This document shows positions 24,801 to 33,647 of a stretch of DNA of 64,000 bases, in pieces. The translations under genes were made by a program, and so were the position numbers. The DNA is from JAUIAI01 sp963732405 (GTDB taxonomy: Bacteria; Pseudomonadota; Gammaproteobacteria; Burkholderiales; Burkholderiaceae_E), in NCBI GenBank assembly GCA_963732405.1, contig CAVSZG010000001.1, positions 2,108,001 through 2,172,000 of the forward strand. The letters run 5' to 3'. How positions within the stretch are numbered: the stretch's first letter is position 1; the number at the start of each line of letters is the position of its first letter. The notes below the pieces were generated by a model, which was not told where the DNA came from, ran no database searches, and saw nothing but the letters and a program-made list of their open reading frames with translations.

Positions 24801-26311
24801 GAGGGCGTCCTGATCTTGGGTTGGGAGTCGGCACTGGCCCGACTATATGACAAGCCGCTGCACAGCACGAGGGCCAGCGTGGCGGCCAGTGCGGCGACGA
24901 TGAAGGCGCTGCGGAATCCGTCGGCCAGTTCGGCGGGATCAACTGAGCCCAGGATGGCGGCGGTCGAACCGGACTGGCCTTGTACCGGAATACCGGCATA
25001 CAGCGCCGAACTCATCGCCGCAATGCCGATCGCTCCGCCCAGGGTTCTGAACAGGCCGCTGGTGGCCGTGGCGATGCCGATCAGCGCCGGGCGCACGGCG
25101 GACTGAACCGCGACGATCGACGCGGGAATCGTCAGGCCGACGCCGACCCCCATGAACAGCAGGCCGGCACTGAGCGGCGCACCGGGCGTATAGCTGATGA
25201 ATGCCAACACGAGCGCGCCAATCGCCGAGGCACTCGAGCCCGACGCGAGCAGTAGACGCTGGCGCATGGCCGATTGCATGGCCTTGCCGCTGATATACGA
25301 TCCGAGCGGCACGCCCAGGGTGAAGGGCAGCATGAGCAAGGCCATGCCCGAGGTGCCGGTTTTCCCGAGCGTCTGCAAGGCCAGTGGGACGAGCACGATA
25401 CTGCCATACATGAGCAGGAAGTTCAGGCCCAGCACCGTACAACAGATCATCACTGTCCGGTTGGCGAACAATTCAGGGGGCAGGATAGGATCGGCCACGC
25501 GCTGCTCGCGATGCCATAACCAGATCAGGGCGATCACGCTCACGGCCATCAGGGTCAGCGAGACCGGGTCTGCGACCGGCGCGCCACGGCCGATCCGGGT
25601 CAGCGCGATCATCAGGCTGGCCAGCATCGCCCCGAGCAGACCTGCGCCCAGGTAATCGACCCTGACCTGGGGCCTGCGGCCACTCAGACGATGGCGCAGG
25701 CCGCGGCGGGTGATCACCCAGGCCAGGATGCCCAGCGGGATGTTGAATAGAAAGACCGCGCGCCAGCTCAGCCATTCGGTGAGCAATCCGCCGAGCACCG
25801 GGCCACTGACCGCGGCAACCGCGAACACGCCGGACAGATAGGCCTGATAGCGACCGCGTTGCTCGCGTGGCACGATGTCCGCGATGATGGTCTGCACCAG
25901 CACGATCAAGCCACCGCCGCCAATGCCCTGAAGCAGTCGAAAGCACAGCAGCTGCGTCATGGTCTGGGCGAAGGCGCTGGCCAGTGAGGCAACCAGATAG
26001 ATGCCGATCGCGATCGAGAGCATGGGCCAGCGACCGTACAGATCGGACAGCTTGCCGTGAATCGGCGTGGCCACCGTCGCAACCACCAGATAGCCCGAGA
26101 CGATCCAGGGCATCAGTGACTCACCCTGCAGATCGACCGCGATCGAGTACAGCGCGATCGCCACGATGGTCTGATCCAGGGCGGCCAGAAACATGGCCAG
26201 CACCAGGCCCCAGATGACGGCCTTGATCTGCTCGTGAGTGAAGAATGTGTTTGCCGGCCGGCCGGCAGCGACCGGTCCCGGACCCACGCCGGTCAGGGGC
26301 GGGCCAGTCAC
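24797..26311 (-). CDS. MFS transporter, DHA2 (EmrB/QacA) type, 14 membrane helices
   Basis: Inner-membrane proton-driven transporter of 504 aa. The N-terminal motif LAALDQTIVAIALYSIAVDL, motif A-like GKLSDLYGRWP, motif B-region RLLQGIGGGGLIVLVQTIIADIVP and motif C-like GVFAVAAVSGPVLGGLL place it in the 14-helix drug-efflux group. The start is GTG 26311, 13 bp after gcdH. It sits in one operon with ltnD, otnK and otnC. An acid-sugar transport role is conceivable from context, yet DHA2 proteins normally export drugs, so the substrate is unresolved. Confidence 0.88.
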   Translation of the reverse strand: MTGPPLTGVGPGPVAAGRPANTFFTHEQIKAVIWGLVLAMFLAALDQTIVAIALYSIAVDLQGESLMPWIVSGYLVVATVATPIHGKLSDLYGRWPMLSIAIGIYLVASLASAFAQTMTQLLCFRLLQGIGGGGLIVLVQTIIADIVPREQRGRYQAYLSGVFAVAAVSGPVLGGLLTEWLSWRAVFLFNIPLGILAWVITRRGLRHRLSGRRPQVRVDYLGAGLLGAMLASLMIALTRIGRGAPVADPVSLTLMAVSVIALIWLWHREQRVADPILPPELFANRTVMICCTVLGLNFLLMYGSIVLVPLALQTLGKTGTSGMALLMLPFTLGVPLGSYISGKAMQSAMRQRLLLASGSSASAIGALVLAFISYTPGAPLSAGLLFMGVGVGLTIPASIVAVQSAVRPALIGIATATSGLFRTLGGAIGIAAMSSALYAGIPVQGQSGSTAAILGSVDPAELADGFRSAFIVAALAATLALVLCSGLSYSRASADSQPKIRTPS

Positions 26312-26324
26312 TGTCAGTGCCAGC

Positions 26325-27524
26325 TCAGGAGAAGGCCGCGATGCCGGTCTGGGCGCGCCCCAGGATCAGCGCATGCACGTCATGCGTGCCCTCGTAGGTG
26401 TTGACCACTTCGAGGTTCACCATGTGCCGGATCACTCCGTACTCGTCGCTGATGCCATTGCCACCCAGCATGTCGCGCGCCATGCGTGCGATGTCCAGCG
26501 ACTTGCCACAGGAGTTACGCTTCATGATCGAGGTGATCTCAACCGCCGCCTTGCCCTCATCCTTGAGCCGGCCCAGCCGCAGACAGCCTTGCAGGCCCAG
26601 CGTGATTTCGGTCTGCATGTCGGCGAGCTTCTTCTGGATCAGCTGATTGGCAGCGAGTGGTCGGCCGAATTGTTTGCGATCGAGGGTGTATTGGCGGGCA
26701 ATGTGCCAGCAGCTCTCGGCCGCACCCAGTGCGCCCCAGGCAATGCCATAACGCGCCGAATCCAGGCAGGTGAACGGACCCTTGAGGCCCTCGACATCGG
26801 GCAGCATCTGCGCCTCATCGACCGCGACCGATTCCATGACGATTTCGCCGGTGACCGAGGCGCGCAGGCCGAACTTTCCCTTGATCGGTGGCGCGCTCAG
26901 GCCCTTCATGCCCTTGTCGAGAATGAATCCCCGAATCCGGCCATCATGCTCGCCCCCTGCGCATTTGGCCCAGACCACGAATACGTCGGCGATCGGCGAA
27001 TTGGAAATCCACATTTTCGAGCCGCTGAGTACATAACCGTCGGCGACCTTGCGCGCCCGGGTTTCCATCGAGCCGGGGTCCGACCCGTGATTGGGTTCGG
27101 TCAGACCGAAGCAGCCAATCCATTCTCCCGAGGCGAGTTTGGGCAGATAACGCAGACGCTGTGCTTCGGTGCCGAACTGGTAGATGGGCAGCATGACCAG
27201 CGAAGACTGCACACTCATCATCGACCGGTAGCCCGAGTCGACCCGTTCAACCTCGCGCGCGATGAGTCCGTAGCTCACGTAATTGAGACCGGGACCACCA
27301 TATTGTTCGGGAATGGTTGGTCCGAGAAGGCCCAGCGCACCCATTTCAGGGAAGATCCCGGGATCCGTCTTTTCATGACGGAAGGCCTCGAGCACGCGCG
27401 GGGCGAGCTTGTCCTGGCAATACGCGGCAGCCGCCTCGCGCACCATGCGCTCGTCGTCGGTCAACTGGCTGTCGAGCAATAATGGATCTTCCCAGTTGAA
27501 CACGGCTTTGGCAGCTTTGAGCAT
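26325..27524 (-). CDS. gcdH: Glutaryl-CoA dehydrogenase (acyl-CoA dehydrogenase family)
   Basis: Flavoenzyme that oxidises and decarboxylates glutaryl-CoA to crotonyl-CoA in lysine, tryptophan and aromatic degradation. The 399 aa are typical. GcdH-specific features are the FNWEDPLLLDSQLTDDERMVR opening, CFGLTEPNHGSDPGSMETRA (FAD and substrate loop), KMWISNSPIADVFVVWAK, YTLDRKQFGRPLAANQLIQKKLADM, and the catalytic Glu in NTYEGTHDVHALILGRA. It starts the operon gcdH-MFS-ltnD-otnK-otnC. No LysR partner lies beside it, although that is common for gcdH. Confidence 0.93.
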   Translation of the reverse strand: MLKAAKAVFNWEDPLLLDSQLTDDERMVREAAAAYCQDKLAPRVLEAFRHEKTDPGIFPEMGALGLLGPTIPEQYGGPGLNYVSYGLIAREVERVDSGYRSMMSVQSSLVMLPIYQFGTEAQRLRYLPKLASGEWIGCFGLTEPNHGSDPGSMETRARKVADGYVLSGSKMWISNSPIADVFVVWAKCAGGEHDGRIRGFILDKGMKGLSAPPIKGKFGLRASVTGEIVMESVAVDEAQMLPDVEGLKGPFTCLDSARYGIAWGALGAAESCWHIARQYTLDRKQFGRPLAANQLIQKKLADMQTEITLGLQGCLRLGRLKDEGKAAVEITSIMKRNSCGKSLDIARMARDMLGGNGISDEYGVIRHMVNLEVVNTYEGTHDVHALILGRAQTGIAAFS

Positions 27525-27643
27525 GGCTCGCTCCTGAGGGTGATTGGGGGTGGTCGCTGGCTATTCTAGACGGCCACTGCCCGGCCCGGCGTGGGTGGCC
27601 GGGATGGGCTTCGATGACCAGCGCTGTCCGGGTCGACCCGGGA

Positions 27644-28063
27644 TCAACCGATCGGCGAAATCGACCAGCGACTCATGGCCTCACGCAGGTCGTCTGGCCA
27701 TGGGATCGCGCGCGCCGCATCCAGATCCATGCAGGCCAGGACCTGATGCATGCGCATGCGTACCTCGTCACCAAGACGCGCCTCGCGCAGCAGATGCACC
27801 GAGGCGTTACCGATGCGGGTCACCCCCAGGGTGAACAGCACCTGTTCGCCGTGACGGGAAGGATTGGAAAAATCGCATTCGATGCGCACCGTGGGTACGC
27901 CCAGACGGCGGTCCCGATGCAGTTCGGCGAAGCCGGTGCCCAGTTCGGTGTCGAACCAATCCTCGAGCTGGTCGTTGAACAGGACAAAATACTGCGGATA
28001 GAAGATGATGCCCGCCGGATCACAATGAGAGAACCGGATCGGGTAACGGCGTTCGAACATCAT
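27644..28063 (-). CDS. Acyl-CoA thioesterase, 4HBT hotdog family
   Basis: A 139-aa hotdog-fold thioesterase. Starting at tandem ATGs (28063/28060), it opens with FERRYPIRFSHCDPAGIIFYPQYF, the 4HBT signature with the catalytic Asp in HCDPAG. FSNPSRHGEQVLF and HLLREARLGDEVRMRMHQVLACMD follow. It most resembles 4-hydroxybenzoyl-CoA or short-chain acyl-CoA thioesterases; the exact substrate is unknown. It lies 19 bp downstream of the Tat-exported small protein and is probably co-transcribed with it. Confidence 0.85.
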   Translation of the reverse strand: MMFERRYPIRFSHCDPAGIIFYPQYFVLFNDQLEDWFDTELGTGFAELHRDRRLGVPTVRIECDFSNPSRHGEQVLFTLGVTRIGNASVHLLREARLGDEVRMRMHQVLACMDLDAARAIPWPDDLREAMSRWSISPIG

Positions 28064-28082
28064 GCGCCAACTGCCTGCATCG

Positions 28083-28490
28083 TCAAGCGTCCAGCCAACT
28101 GGCCATCTGCCCGACATCTTCCGGGAACAACTGGCCACTCTCGGCCTGCAGCACCCGCCCGTCGCGACCTCGGACCACTGTGACAGGCAGACCCCCGGGT
28201 TTGGGCAGCCGTCGTGCCAGTTCATCGTCGACCCAGCTCGCCCACCAATCGAGCACCACCACCTGACCCTCGTAATACCCTTGCGGGTGTTCAGTGTCGG
28301 CGAGCAGGCGTACGGCCGGCAGGATCAGCAGGTCGCCGGCAGCGGGCAGGGGATTGACGGAGGACGCCGCATGGGCCTGGTTCACGGGAAGCGGGGTGGC
28401 GAGCAGCAATGACGAGGCGAAGGCGAGGCGGGTAACGCTTACGCCGGCCAGCCCGGCGGTCAACAGGGTGCGTCTGGACAGGTTTGCCAT
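28083..28490 (-). CDS. Tat-signal protein with a degenerate, Cys-free thioredoxin-like core
   Basis: A 135-aa exported protein. Residues 1-41 form a twin-arginine signal peptide (NLSRRTLLTAG, then a hydrophobic stretch and an AHA cleavage site). The mature part contains GQVVVLDWWASWVDDE, which mimics the TlpA/thioredoxin strand and WASWC active site, but the CxxC is absent. VTVVRGRDGRVLQAESGQLF follows after only about 15 residues, so the middle of a normal thioredoxin fold is missing. I infer a shortened, redox-inactive relative. ATG 28490 is chosen because the signal peptide begins there; no clear ribosome site is visible. A longer in-frame start exists upstream. Confidence 0.65.
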   Translation of the reverse strand: MANLSRRTLLTAGLAGVSVTRLAFASSLLLATPLPVNQAHAASSVNPLPAAGDLLILPAVRLLADTEHPQGYYEGQVVVLDWWASWVDDELARRLPKPGGLPVTVVRGRDGRVLQAESGQLFPEDVGQMASWLDA

Positions 28491-28715
28491 GACATGAGCC
28501 AAATAATCGACAAAAGGATGTTGACGATCCCGCCAATCATCAGCCATCGCTTCCCAATGCACAAGCTCGGACCATCCGATCTCGGAATCCGGGCGCATGC
28601 GTCGGATCCGAAGGACGCGGCGGGGCCGGCGCCCGTCGGGTCGGAAGGTATCATGCGCTCATCCGTGTGCGCGAAATCGCCCACCCCGTCGTGACTGTCT
28701 CCTTGCCGACCACCG

Positions 28716-29798
28716 ATGTCCGAACTCCCGCCTGAATCAACCGGCGTCGTGGATGCGTCAGGCGTTCGCACGACCACCGATCCGATCCAGGGCTACTCGC
28801 CTGCCGGACAACTGCTCAATCTGATCACCGGATACTGGATCACCCAGGCAATCTGCACGGCGGCCGAACTCGGCCTGGCCGACCAGATGAGCCGGCGCGC
28901 GCGGCCGGTGGCCGATCTGGCACAGGTGAGCGGCACGCATGAAGCCTCGCTCCACCGACTGTTGCGTGCCCTGTCCAGCGTCGGCATCTTCAAGGAGTCG
29001 ACGCCGGGTTGTTTTGCCCTGACCCCCATGGCCGTCCTGTTGCGCGACGACACCCCGGGCAATCTGCGCGCCTTCGCCCGCCTGCAGGCCGATCGATGGC
29101 ACTGGCAGTGCTGGGGCGATCTCACGACCAGCGTGCGCAGCGGCGCGCGCGCCATCAGCCTGACAACCGGGTTCGATCATTGCTTCGACTACCTGGATGC
29201 CCACCCGGACTCGGCGCGGATATTTCACGATGCCATGAACGGTTACGCCGCTCAGGTTCATGCCGCTATCGTGGACAGCTACGATTTTTCGAGGGCCCGT
29301 CGGATCGTCGACATCGGTGGCGGCTCGGGCGCCTTGCTGGCCGAGATTCTGCGCGCCGCGCCATCGGCAACCGGTGTGCTGCTCGATCGAGCCGACGCAC
29401 TGGTGCAGGCGCGTGAGCGCCTGCACCAACACGGCCTGGCTGATCGATGCGAACTCGTCACCGGGGATTTTTTCATTGCCGTGCCGCGGCGGGCTGACCT
29501 GTATCTGCTGAGCAATGTGTTGCACGACTGGGATGACGACCAGGCCGTGACGATATTGCGCCGCGTGGCCGAGGCGCTCGACCCGAACTCGCGGCTGTTG
29601 ATCATCGAGAACATCCTGCCCGACGGCGATCAGGCCCATCCGGGCAAATTCGTCGACCTCGAGATGATGTTGATCGCCAGGGGCCGGGAGCGTCATGCGG
29701 CCGAGTTTGCCGTCCTGCTTGCGAAGGCGGGTCTGGTGGCCGGTCGGCAGATCGAAACGGCAGTGCCCGCGTCGCTCCTCGAGGTCAGGTTGCAGTGA
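28716..29798 (+). CDS. SAM-dependent O-methyltransferase (plant-type O-methyltransferase 2 family)
   Basis: Predicted small-molecule O-methyltransferase of 360 aa, the type found in polyketide, aryl-polyene and carotenoid pathways. The N-terminal dimerisation/winged-helix region includes YWITQAICTAAELGLADQM and LHRLLRALSSVGIFKE. The Rossmann part has motif I RRIVDIGGGSGALLAEI, ELVTGDFF, and LSNVLHDWDDDQA with the catalytic His of HDW. It is the first gene of a tightly overlapped plus-strand unit (its TGA overlaps the GTG of the ABC ATPase). With DarA/DarB encoded at 53.6-55.8 kb, methylation of a resorcinol or aryl hydroxyl is a reasonable inference. Confidence 0.87.
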   Translation: MSELPPESTGVVDASGVRTTTDPIQGYSPAGQLLNLITGYWITQAICTAAELGLADQMSRRARPVADLAQVSGTHEASLHRLLRALSSVGIFKESTPGCFALTPMAVLLRDDTPGNLRAFARLQADRWHWQCWGDLTTSVRSGARAISLTTGFDHCFDYLDAHPDSARIFHDAMNGYAAQVHAAIVDSYDFSRARRIVDIGGGSGALLAEILRAAPSATGVLLDRADALVQARERLHQHGLADRCELVTGDFFIAVPRRADLYLLSNVLHDWDDDQAVTILRRVAEALDPNSRLLIIENILPDGDQAHPGKFVDLEMMLIARGRERHAAEFAVLLAKAGLVAGRQIETAVPASLLEVRLQ

Positions 29799-30769
29799 CC
29801 GGCGTGCTGGTCGACATCACTGCGCTGACCCGGCATTTCGGGGCGGCCCCGGCGCTTCAGGGCGTGGATCTGCAGATCCATCGTGGCAGCTTTCATGGCC
29901 TGCTTGGACCCAACGGGGCGGGCAAGACCACCTTGATCGCCATCCTGTGTGGTCTGCTGCAGCCCGACAGCGGCAGCGTATGGGTAAACGCGGCTGATGG
30001 GGTTAGGCTGAGTCCACCCGATGCGCGCCATCTCATCGGACTCGTGCCCCAGGATCTGGCGTTCTATCCGACGCTGACGGTGAACGAGAATCTCGGGTTC
30101 TTTGCGGCCATGCATGATCTGCATGGTGCGAGCTTGCGTGAGGGGATCCATCGGGCCTTGCGGCTGGGACAACTGGAGTCGTACAGACATCGACGCGCTG
30201 ATACCTTGTCGGGCGGTTTGAAGCGTCGCCTGAACCTGGCGATCGGTGTGGTGCATTCACCCGCCCTTCTGATTCTGGACGAACCCACGGTGGGGGTCGA
30301 TGCGCAGTCGCGCCAATTCCTGCATGAGGTCTTGCGTGAGCTTCATCGCGCCGGCACCACGGTGATCTATACCTCGCACTATCTCGAAGAAGTGCAGGAA
30401 CTCTGCGATCCGATCACCGTCGTGGATCAGGGACGCATCGTCGCCAACGGCAGCACCCGGGCGTTGCTCGGTCATGACAATGTGAACTTGCGCCTGGCGC
30501 ATCCGCCCCCGGCAGCATTCCTGACGGCGCTGCGTGCAATCATCGGCGTCCATGAGATGCGTCAGACGGCCGATCGGATCATGCTCGTGACCGAATCGGC
30601 GCAGGCCGTCCTGCACCAGGCGCTGGCCATCGCCGACGATCTGGGTATCGGAATCGACGAAGCCACGATGGGCCAGCGTGATCTGAATGCCTTGTTTTTT
30701 CGGCTGACCGGGCGCGACATGCCCACGCCATCGGATGAAATCGGCCTTGCCGATACCCCGAGGCAATGA
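29795..30769 (+). CDS. ABC-2 type exporter, ATP-binding protein
   Basis: A 324-aa ATPase of the DrrA/CcmA-type exporter family. Walker A LLGPNGAGKTTLI, Q-loop GLVPQDLAFYP, signature LSGGLKRRLNLAIG, Walker B LLILDEPTVGVD and switch His TSHYLEE are all present. An extension of about 90 residues after the ATPase core is usual in DrrA-like proteins. GTG start overlaps the methyltransferase stop by 4 bp, and its own stop overlaps the permease start by 4 bp. The pair probably exports the product of the ketosynthase cluster across the inner membrane. Confidence 0.92.
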   Translation: MTGVLVDITALTRHFGAAPALQGVDLQIHRGSFHGLLGPNGAGKTTLIAILCGLLQPDSGSVWVNAADGVRLSPPDARHLIGLVPQDLAFYPTLTVNENLGFFAAMHDLHGASLREGIHRALRLGQLESYRHRRADTLSGGLKRRLNLAIGVVHSPALLILDEPTVGVDAQSRQFLHEVLRELHRAGTTVIYTSHYLEEVQELCDPITVVDQGRIVANGSTRALLGHDNVNLRLAHPPPAAFLTALRAIIGVHEMRQTADRIMLVTESAQAVLHQALAIADDLGIGIDEATMGQRDLNALFFRLTGRDMPTPSDEIGLADTPRQ

Positions 30770-32046
30770 TGGCCCCGGTGCGACCGATTCTGGCCAGCGT
30801 GCGAAAGGAGTTCCACCTGCTCGCGCGCGATGTGCACGGACTGGCGATTCTGTTTGTGATGCCTGTGGCCTTCGTCCTGATCATGTCGCTGGCCTTGCAG
30901 GACGTCATGGGCAATGGCCGCGCGACACGCTTCGAACTGGTCGTGCTCGACGAGGATGGTGGCGCGCTGGCCGGGCAGATGGTGTCCGAGCTGCGCCGCC
31001 TGCCGCTGTTCGAGGTCGAGCATCGCCTGACTGCCGGGCCGGCAGCGTCAGCGTCAGCGCCGGCTGTGGAACACCTGCGTGCCCAGGTGCTGGCCGGTCA
31101 GGTGCGATTCGCGCTGCACCTGCCGGCCGGACTCGGTGACCGTCAGCGGCAGGCCTTGCTAAGCGGTGATCCGCAGCGGGTGATGAATCCCGACCCTTTG
31201 CAGCGCATGGCGCTCCCATTCATGGCCGACCCGGCGTTGCGAGCCGACGCCCGTGAACTGGCCAGGGCCGCAACCGAGCGTGCCGTTTCGTCGGTCGAGA
31301 TGCAGGCCCTCTATTCCGGATTCACGGGCCAGACCCTGGATCCTGATCGCGAGCGCGGCCTGTTCTACCTGACGGCGCCGCATGATGGATCGATGGGCAA
31401 CGCCGCCCAGGGTGCCCGTCAGCCCAGTTCGACCCAACAGAACGTACCGGCCTACGCCTTGCTCGCGATGTTCATGATGGTCGTGCCGCTGTCGGCCACC
31501 TTCATTCGCGAACGGGCCCAGGGCACGCTGGACCGATTGCGTTCGATTCCGGTTGCCGGCTTGACCATTGTGATTGGCAAGGTCTTGCCGTTTTTCGTGA
31601 TCAATCTGATCCAGCTCGCCTTGTGTCTGTTGATCGGCGTGCTCGTGCTGCCGGCGCTCGGTGCGCCCGCTCTGACGCTGGGTCGATCGCCGGGCGGCAT
31701 CCTGTTGCTCGGTGCCTGTGCCAGCCTCGCGGCGATCGGCTTTTCGCTGCTGGTCGCGATGGTGGCTCGCACCACCGAGCAGGCCACGGCCTTCGGTGCG
31801 GCGGCCGTGCTCGTGATGGCGGCATTGGGCGGCGTGATGGTGCCGCGGCTGATGATGCCGCCCGGCCTGCAGGCGGTCGGCGATTGGTCACCCCTGGCCT
31901 GGGCGCTCGATGGATTTCTAGCCTTGTTCGTGCGCGAGGCGATGCTGCGCGATGTCCTGTTGCCGTCGGCCATGTTGCTCGGCTTTGGACTGTTCTGCCT
32001 GGTCATTGCCGCCTGGCAATACGCGCGCATGGCCCGTCGGGCATGA
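30766..32046 (+). CDS. ABC-2 type exporter, permease
   Basis: A 426-aa permease. A first membrane helix near residues 22-40 (LAILFVMPVAFVLIMSLAL) is followed by a large extracytoplasmic domain to about residue 220. Five more helices then fill the C-terminal half (FMMVVPLSATFIRERAQGTLDRLRSIPV and onward), the layout of YhiH/DrrB-like ABC-2 permeases. It overlaps the ATPase by 4 bp and is followed 35 bp later by the acyl carrier protein. Transport of a lipid-like product is inferred from context. Confidence 0.9.
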   Translation: MMAPVRPILASVRKEFHLLARDVHGLAILFVMPVAFVLIMSLALQDVMGNGRATRFELVVLDEDGGALAGQMVSELRRLPLFEVEHRLTAGPAASASAPAVEHLRAQVLAGQVRFALHLPAGLGDRQRQALLSGDPQRVMNPDPLQRMALPFMADPALRADARELARAATERAVSSVEMQALYSGFTGQTLDPDRERGLFYLTAPHDGSMGNAAQGARQPSSTQQNVPAYALLAMFMMVVPLSATFIRERAQGTLDRLRSIPVAGLTIVIGKVLPFFVINLIQLALCLLIGVLVLPALGAPALTLGRSPGGILLLGACASLAAIGFSLLVAMVARTTEQATAFGAAAVLVMAALGGVMVPRLMMPPGLQAVGDWSPLAWALDGFLALFVREAMLRDVLLPSAMLLGFGLFCLVIAAWQYARMARRA

Positions 32047-32081
32047 TGGGAGACAATCGCGTTTCCTTCAGGAACCCCGTG

Positions 32082-32390
32082 ATGACTCCCACTTCCGTAC
32101 CCGGCGAGAGCCAGTCCCCCAGCATTCCGTCCGACGATGAACTGTTGCGTCTGGACATCAAGCGCATCATCGTGGCGGTCTGCGAACTCGGCATCGACCC
32201 GGCAAGCATTGCCGACGATGCGGTGCTGGTGGGCACCGACTCGACGCTGATCACCGATTCGCTCGACGGATTGCAGCTCGCTGTGACGATCGGCAAACGC
32301 TTCGGCGTGCGTATTCGCGATGGCAAACACGCGCGCCGGGTGATGGCCTCGGTGGATGCACTGGCCACATTCATCGCGGCGCATCGCTGA
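32082..32390 (+). CDS. Acyl carrier protein
   Basis: A 102-aa carrier protein. ATG 32082 has AGGA about 9 nt upstream; in-frame ATGs at 32043 and 32046 would add residues overlapping the permease. The phosphopantetheine site is ITDSLDGLQLAV (Ser60, DSL motif), within a four-helix ACP pattern that starts with LLRLDIKRIIVAVCELG. The N-terminal 17 residues are Pro/Ser-rich. It is encoded immediately before two ketosynthases, so it is probably the dedicated carrier (DarC-like role) for the pathway rather than the fatty acid synthase AcpP. No phosphopantetheinyl transferase is in the window. Confidence 0.88.
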   Translation: MTPTSVPGESQSPSIPSDDELLRLDIKRIIVAVCELGIDPASIADDAVLVGTDSTLITDSLDGLQLAVTIGKRFGVRIRDGKHARRVMASVDALATFIAAHR

Positions 32391-32393
32391 GTC

Positions 32394-33647
32394 ATGCCCG
32401 TGACGGTTCGCGAAGACCGGTCGATGATTCCTGAGCGCGACCAGACCGGATATCGCGTATCGAGAATCCGGGCCATGGGTCTTGCATCGGCCTATGGCCT
32501 GGGGCTGGACGTTCTGGTCGAGGGCATCCGGGCGGGCCGACAAGCGACAAGTGATGCCAGCGATCTGGGCCTGACCGGCGAGCGCTCAACCCTGCTCGCC
32601 AGGGTACCGATGTCAGGCCGGGCTCCGGGTGAGGCCGGGTATGCCGATCTGTTGCTTGCGACCGTTGAACAGGCTCTCGCCGGCCTGGACGATCGTGATG
32701 CCTTCAGTGCCGCCGACTGTGCGCTGGTGGTCGGCACGGGAGGTTTTCTGTACGCCTCGAATGCCGAGAGGTACTGGCGCGATCGGCAGGCACAGAGACA
32801 CGGCGAATCGTTCGCAACGCCGTTCCGGGTGCGCGGCCCCTCATGGGGAGCGGGCTTGATCCGAGGCCACTTTGCGATGCGCGGACCCGTTGTCACTTTG
32901 TCGACCGGGTGTTCGTCCAGCGCCAATGCCCTGCTGGTCGCCCATGAAATGATTACGGGCGGCCAGGTACGACGCGCCGTTGTCATTGGTGCCGAAGGCG
33001 CCAACGCGGTGACCATTGCCGGGTTCGACGCCTTGATGTTGCTCGATCCCCGGGGATGCAGACCGTTCGATCGTGATCGTCATGGCCTACGCCTGGGGGA
33101 TGGGGTGGGCGTGATCCTGCTGGAGGCGGGCGATTCGGCCGAGGCGGCCCGGCCACGGACAGGCGATGATCGGCCATTCCTGCTCGGCGGTGCAAATGCC
33201 TGCGACACGCATCATCTGACCAGCGCCAACCCCGATGGCAGCGTGATGGCCAGCGTGATGCTGGACGCTCTGACCGATGCCATGCTCACGCCTGCCCAGG
33301 TCGAGGCTATCAAGGCCCATGGCACCGGCAGCATCGACAGCGATGCCGCCGAAGCGCAGGCGATCCACCAGGTATTCGGTGCCATGCCACCGGCCATCAC
33401 GGCGCTCAAACCCTGGCTGGGACACACACTGGGTGCCTGCGGCGCGCTCGAGTCAGTCGCCTGGCTGGCGTGTCTGCAGGCCGGTTTCATGCCGCCGGTC
33501 GCCGGGTTTTCGAGCGTCGATCCGGCGCTTGCGATCACGCCGCTCACCCGGGTCACGACCGCACCGGGCGGCCCCTGCCTGCTCAACTTCTTCGGCTTCG
33601 GAGGCAACTACACGTCTCTGGTCATGGCCGGGCGGATCAGGGCATGA
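32394..33647 (+). CDS. Beta-ketoacyl-ACP synthase (KAS II-like), catalytic partner
   Basis: Ketosynthase that extends acyl-ACP by decarboxylative condensation; 417 aa. The Cys-His-His triad is complete: C173 in LSTGCSSSANAL, H309 in IKAHGTGSIDS and H344 in KPWLGHTLGACGALE. The C-terminal GGNYTSLVM closes the thiolase fold. It resembles the ketosynthases of aryl-polyene/xanthomonadin-type clusters more than housekeeping FabF: its N-terminus is divergent and a ketosynthase/chain-length-factor pair is encoded. It starts 3 bp after the ACP gene and overlaps the partner gene by 4 bp. Confidence 0.9.
   Translation: MPVTVREDRSMIPERDQTGYRVSRIRAMGLASAYGLGLDVLVEGIRAGRQATSDASDLGLTGERSTLLARVPMSGRAPGEAGYADLLLATVEQALAGLDDRDAFSAADCALVVGTGGFLYASNAERYWRDRQAQRHGESFATPFRVRGPSWGAGLIRGHFAMRGPVVTLSTGCSSSANALLVAHEMITGGQVRRAVVIGAEGANAVTIAGFDALMLLDPRGCRPFDRDRHGLRLGDGVGVILLEAGDSAEAARPRTGDDRPFLLGGANACDTHHLTSANPDGSVMASVMLDALTDAMLTPAQVEAIKAHGTGSIDSDAAEAQAIHQVFGAMPPAITALKPWLGHTLGACGALESVAWLACLQAGFMPPVAGFSSVDPALAITPLTRVTTAPGGPCLLNFFGFGGNYTSLVMAGRIRA

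Noticed and set aside
24797..26311. Assigning the MFS gene as a threonate importer
   Set aside because: Motifs are those of DHA2 efflux proteins; only operon context suggests uptake.
28460..28777. Hydrophobic minus-strand frame (LMIGGIVNILLSIIWLMSW) ahead of the Tat protein
   Set aside because: It overlaps the Tat protein start in another frame, has no ribosome site and spans a divergent promoter region.
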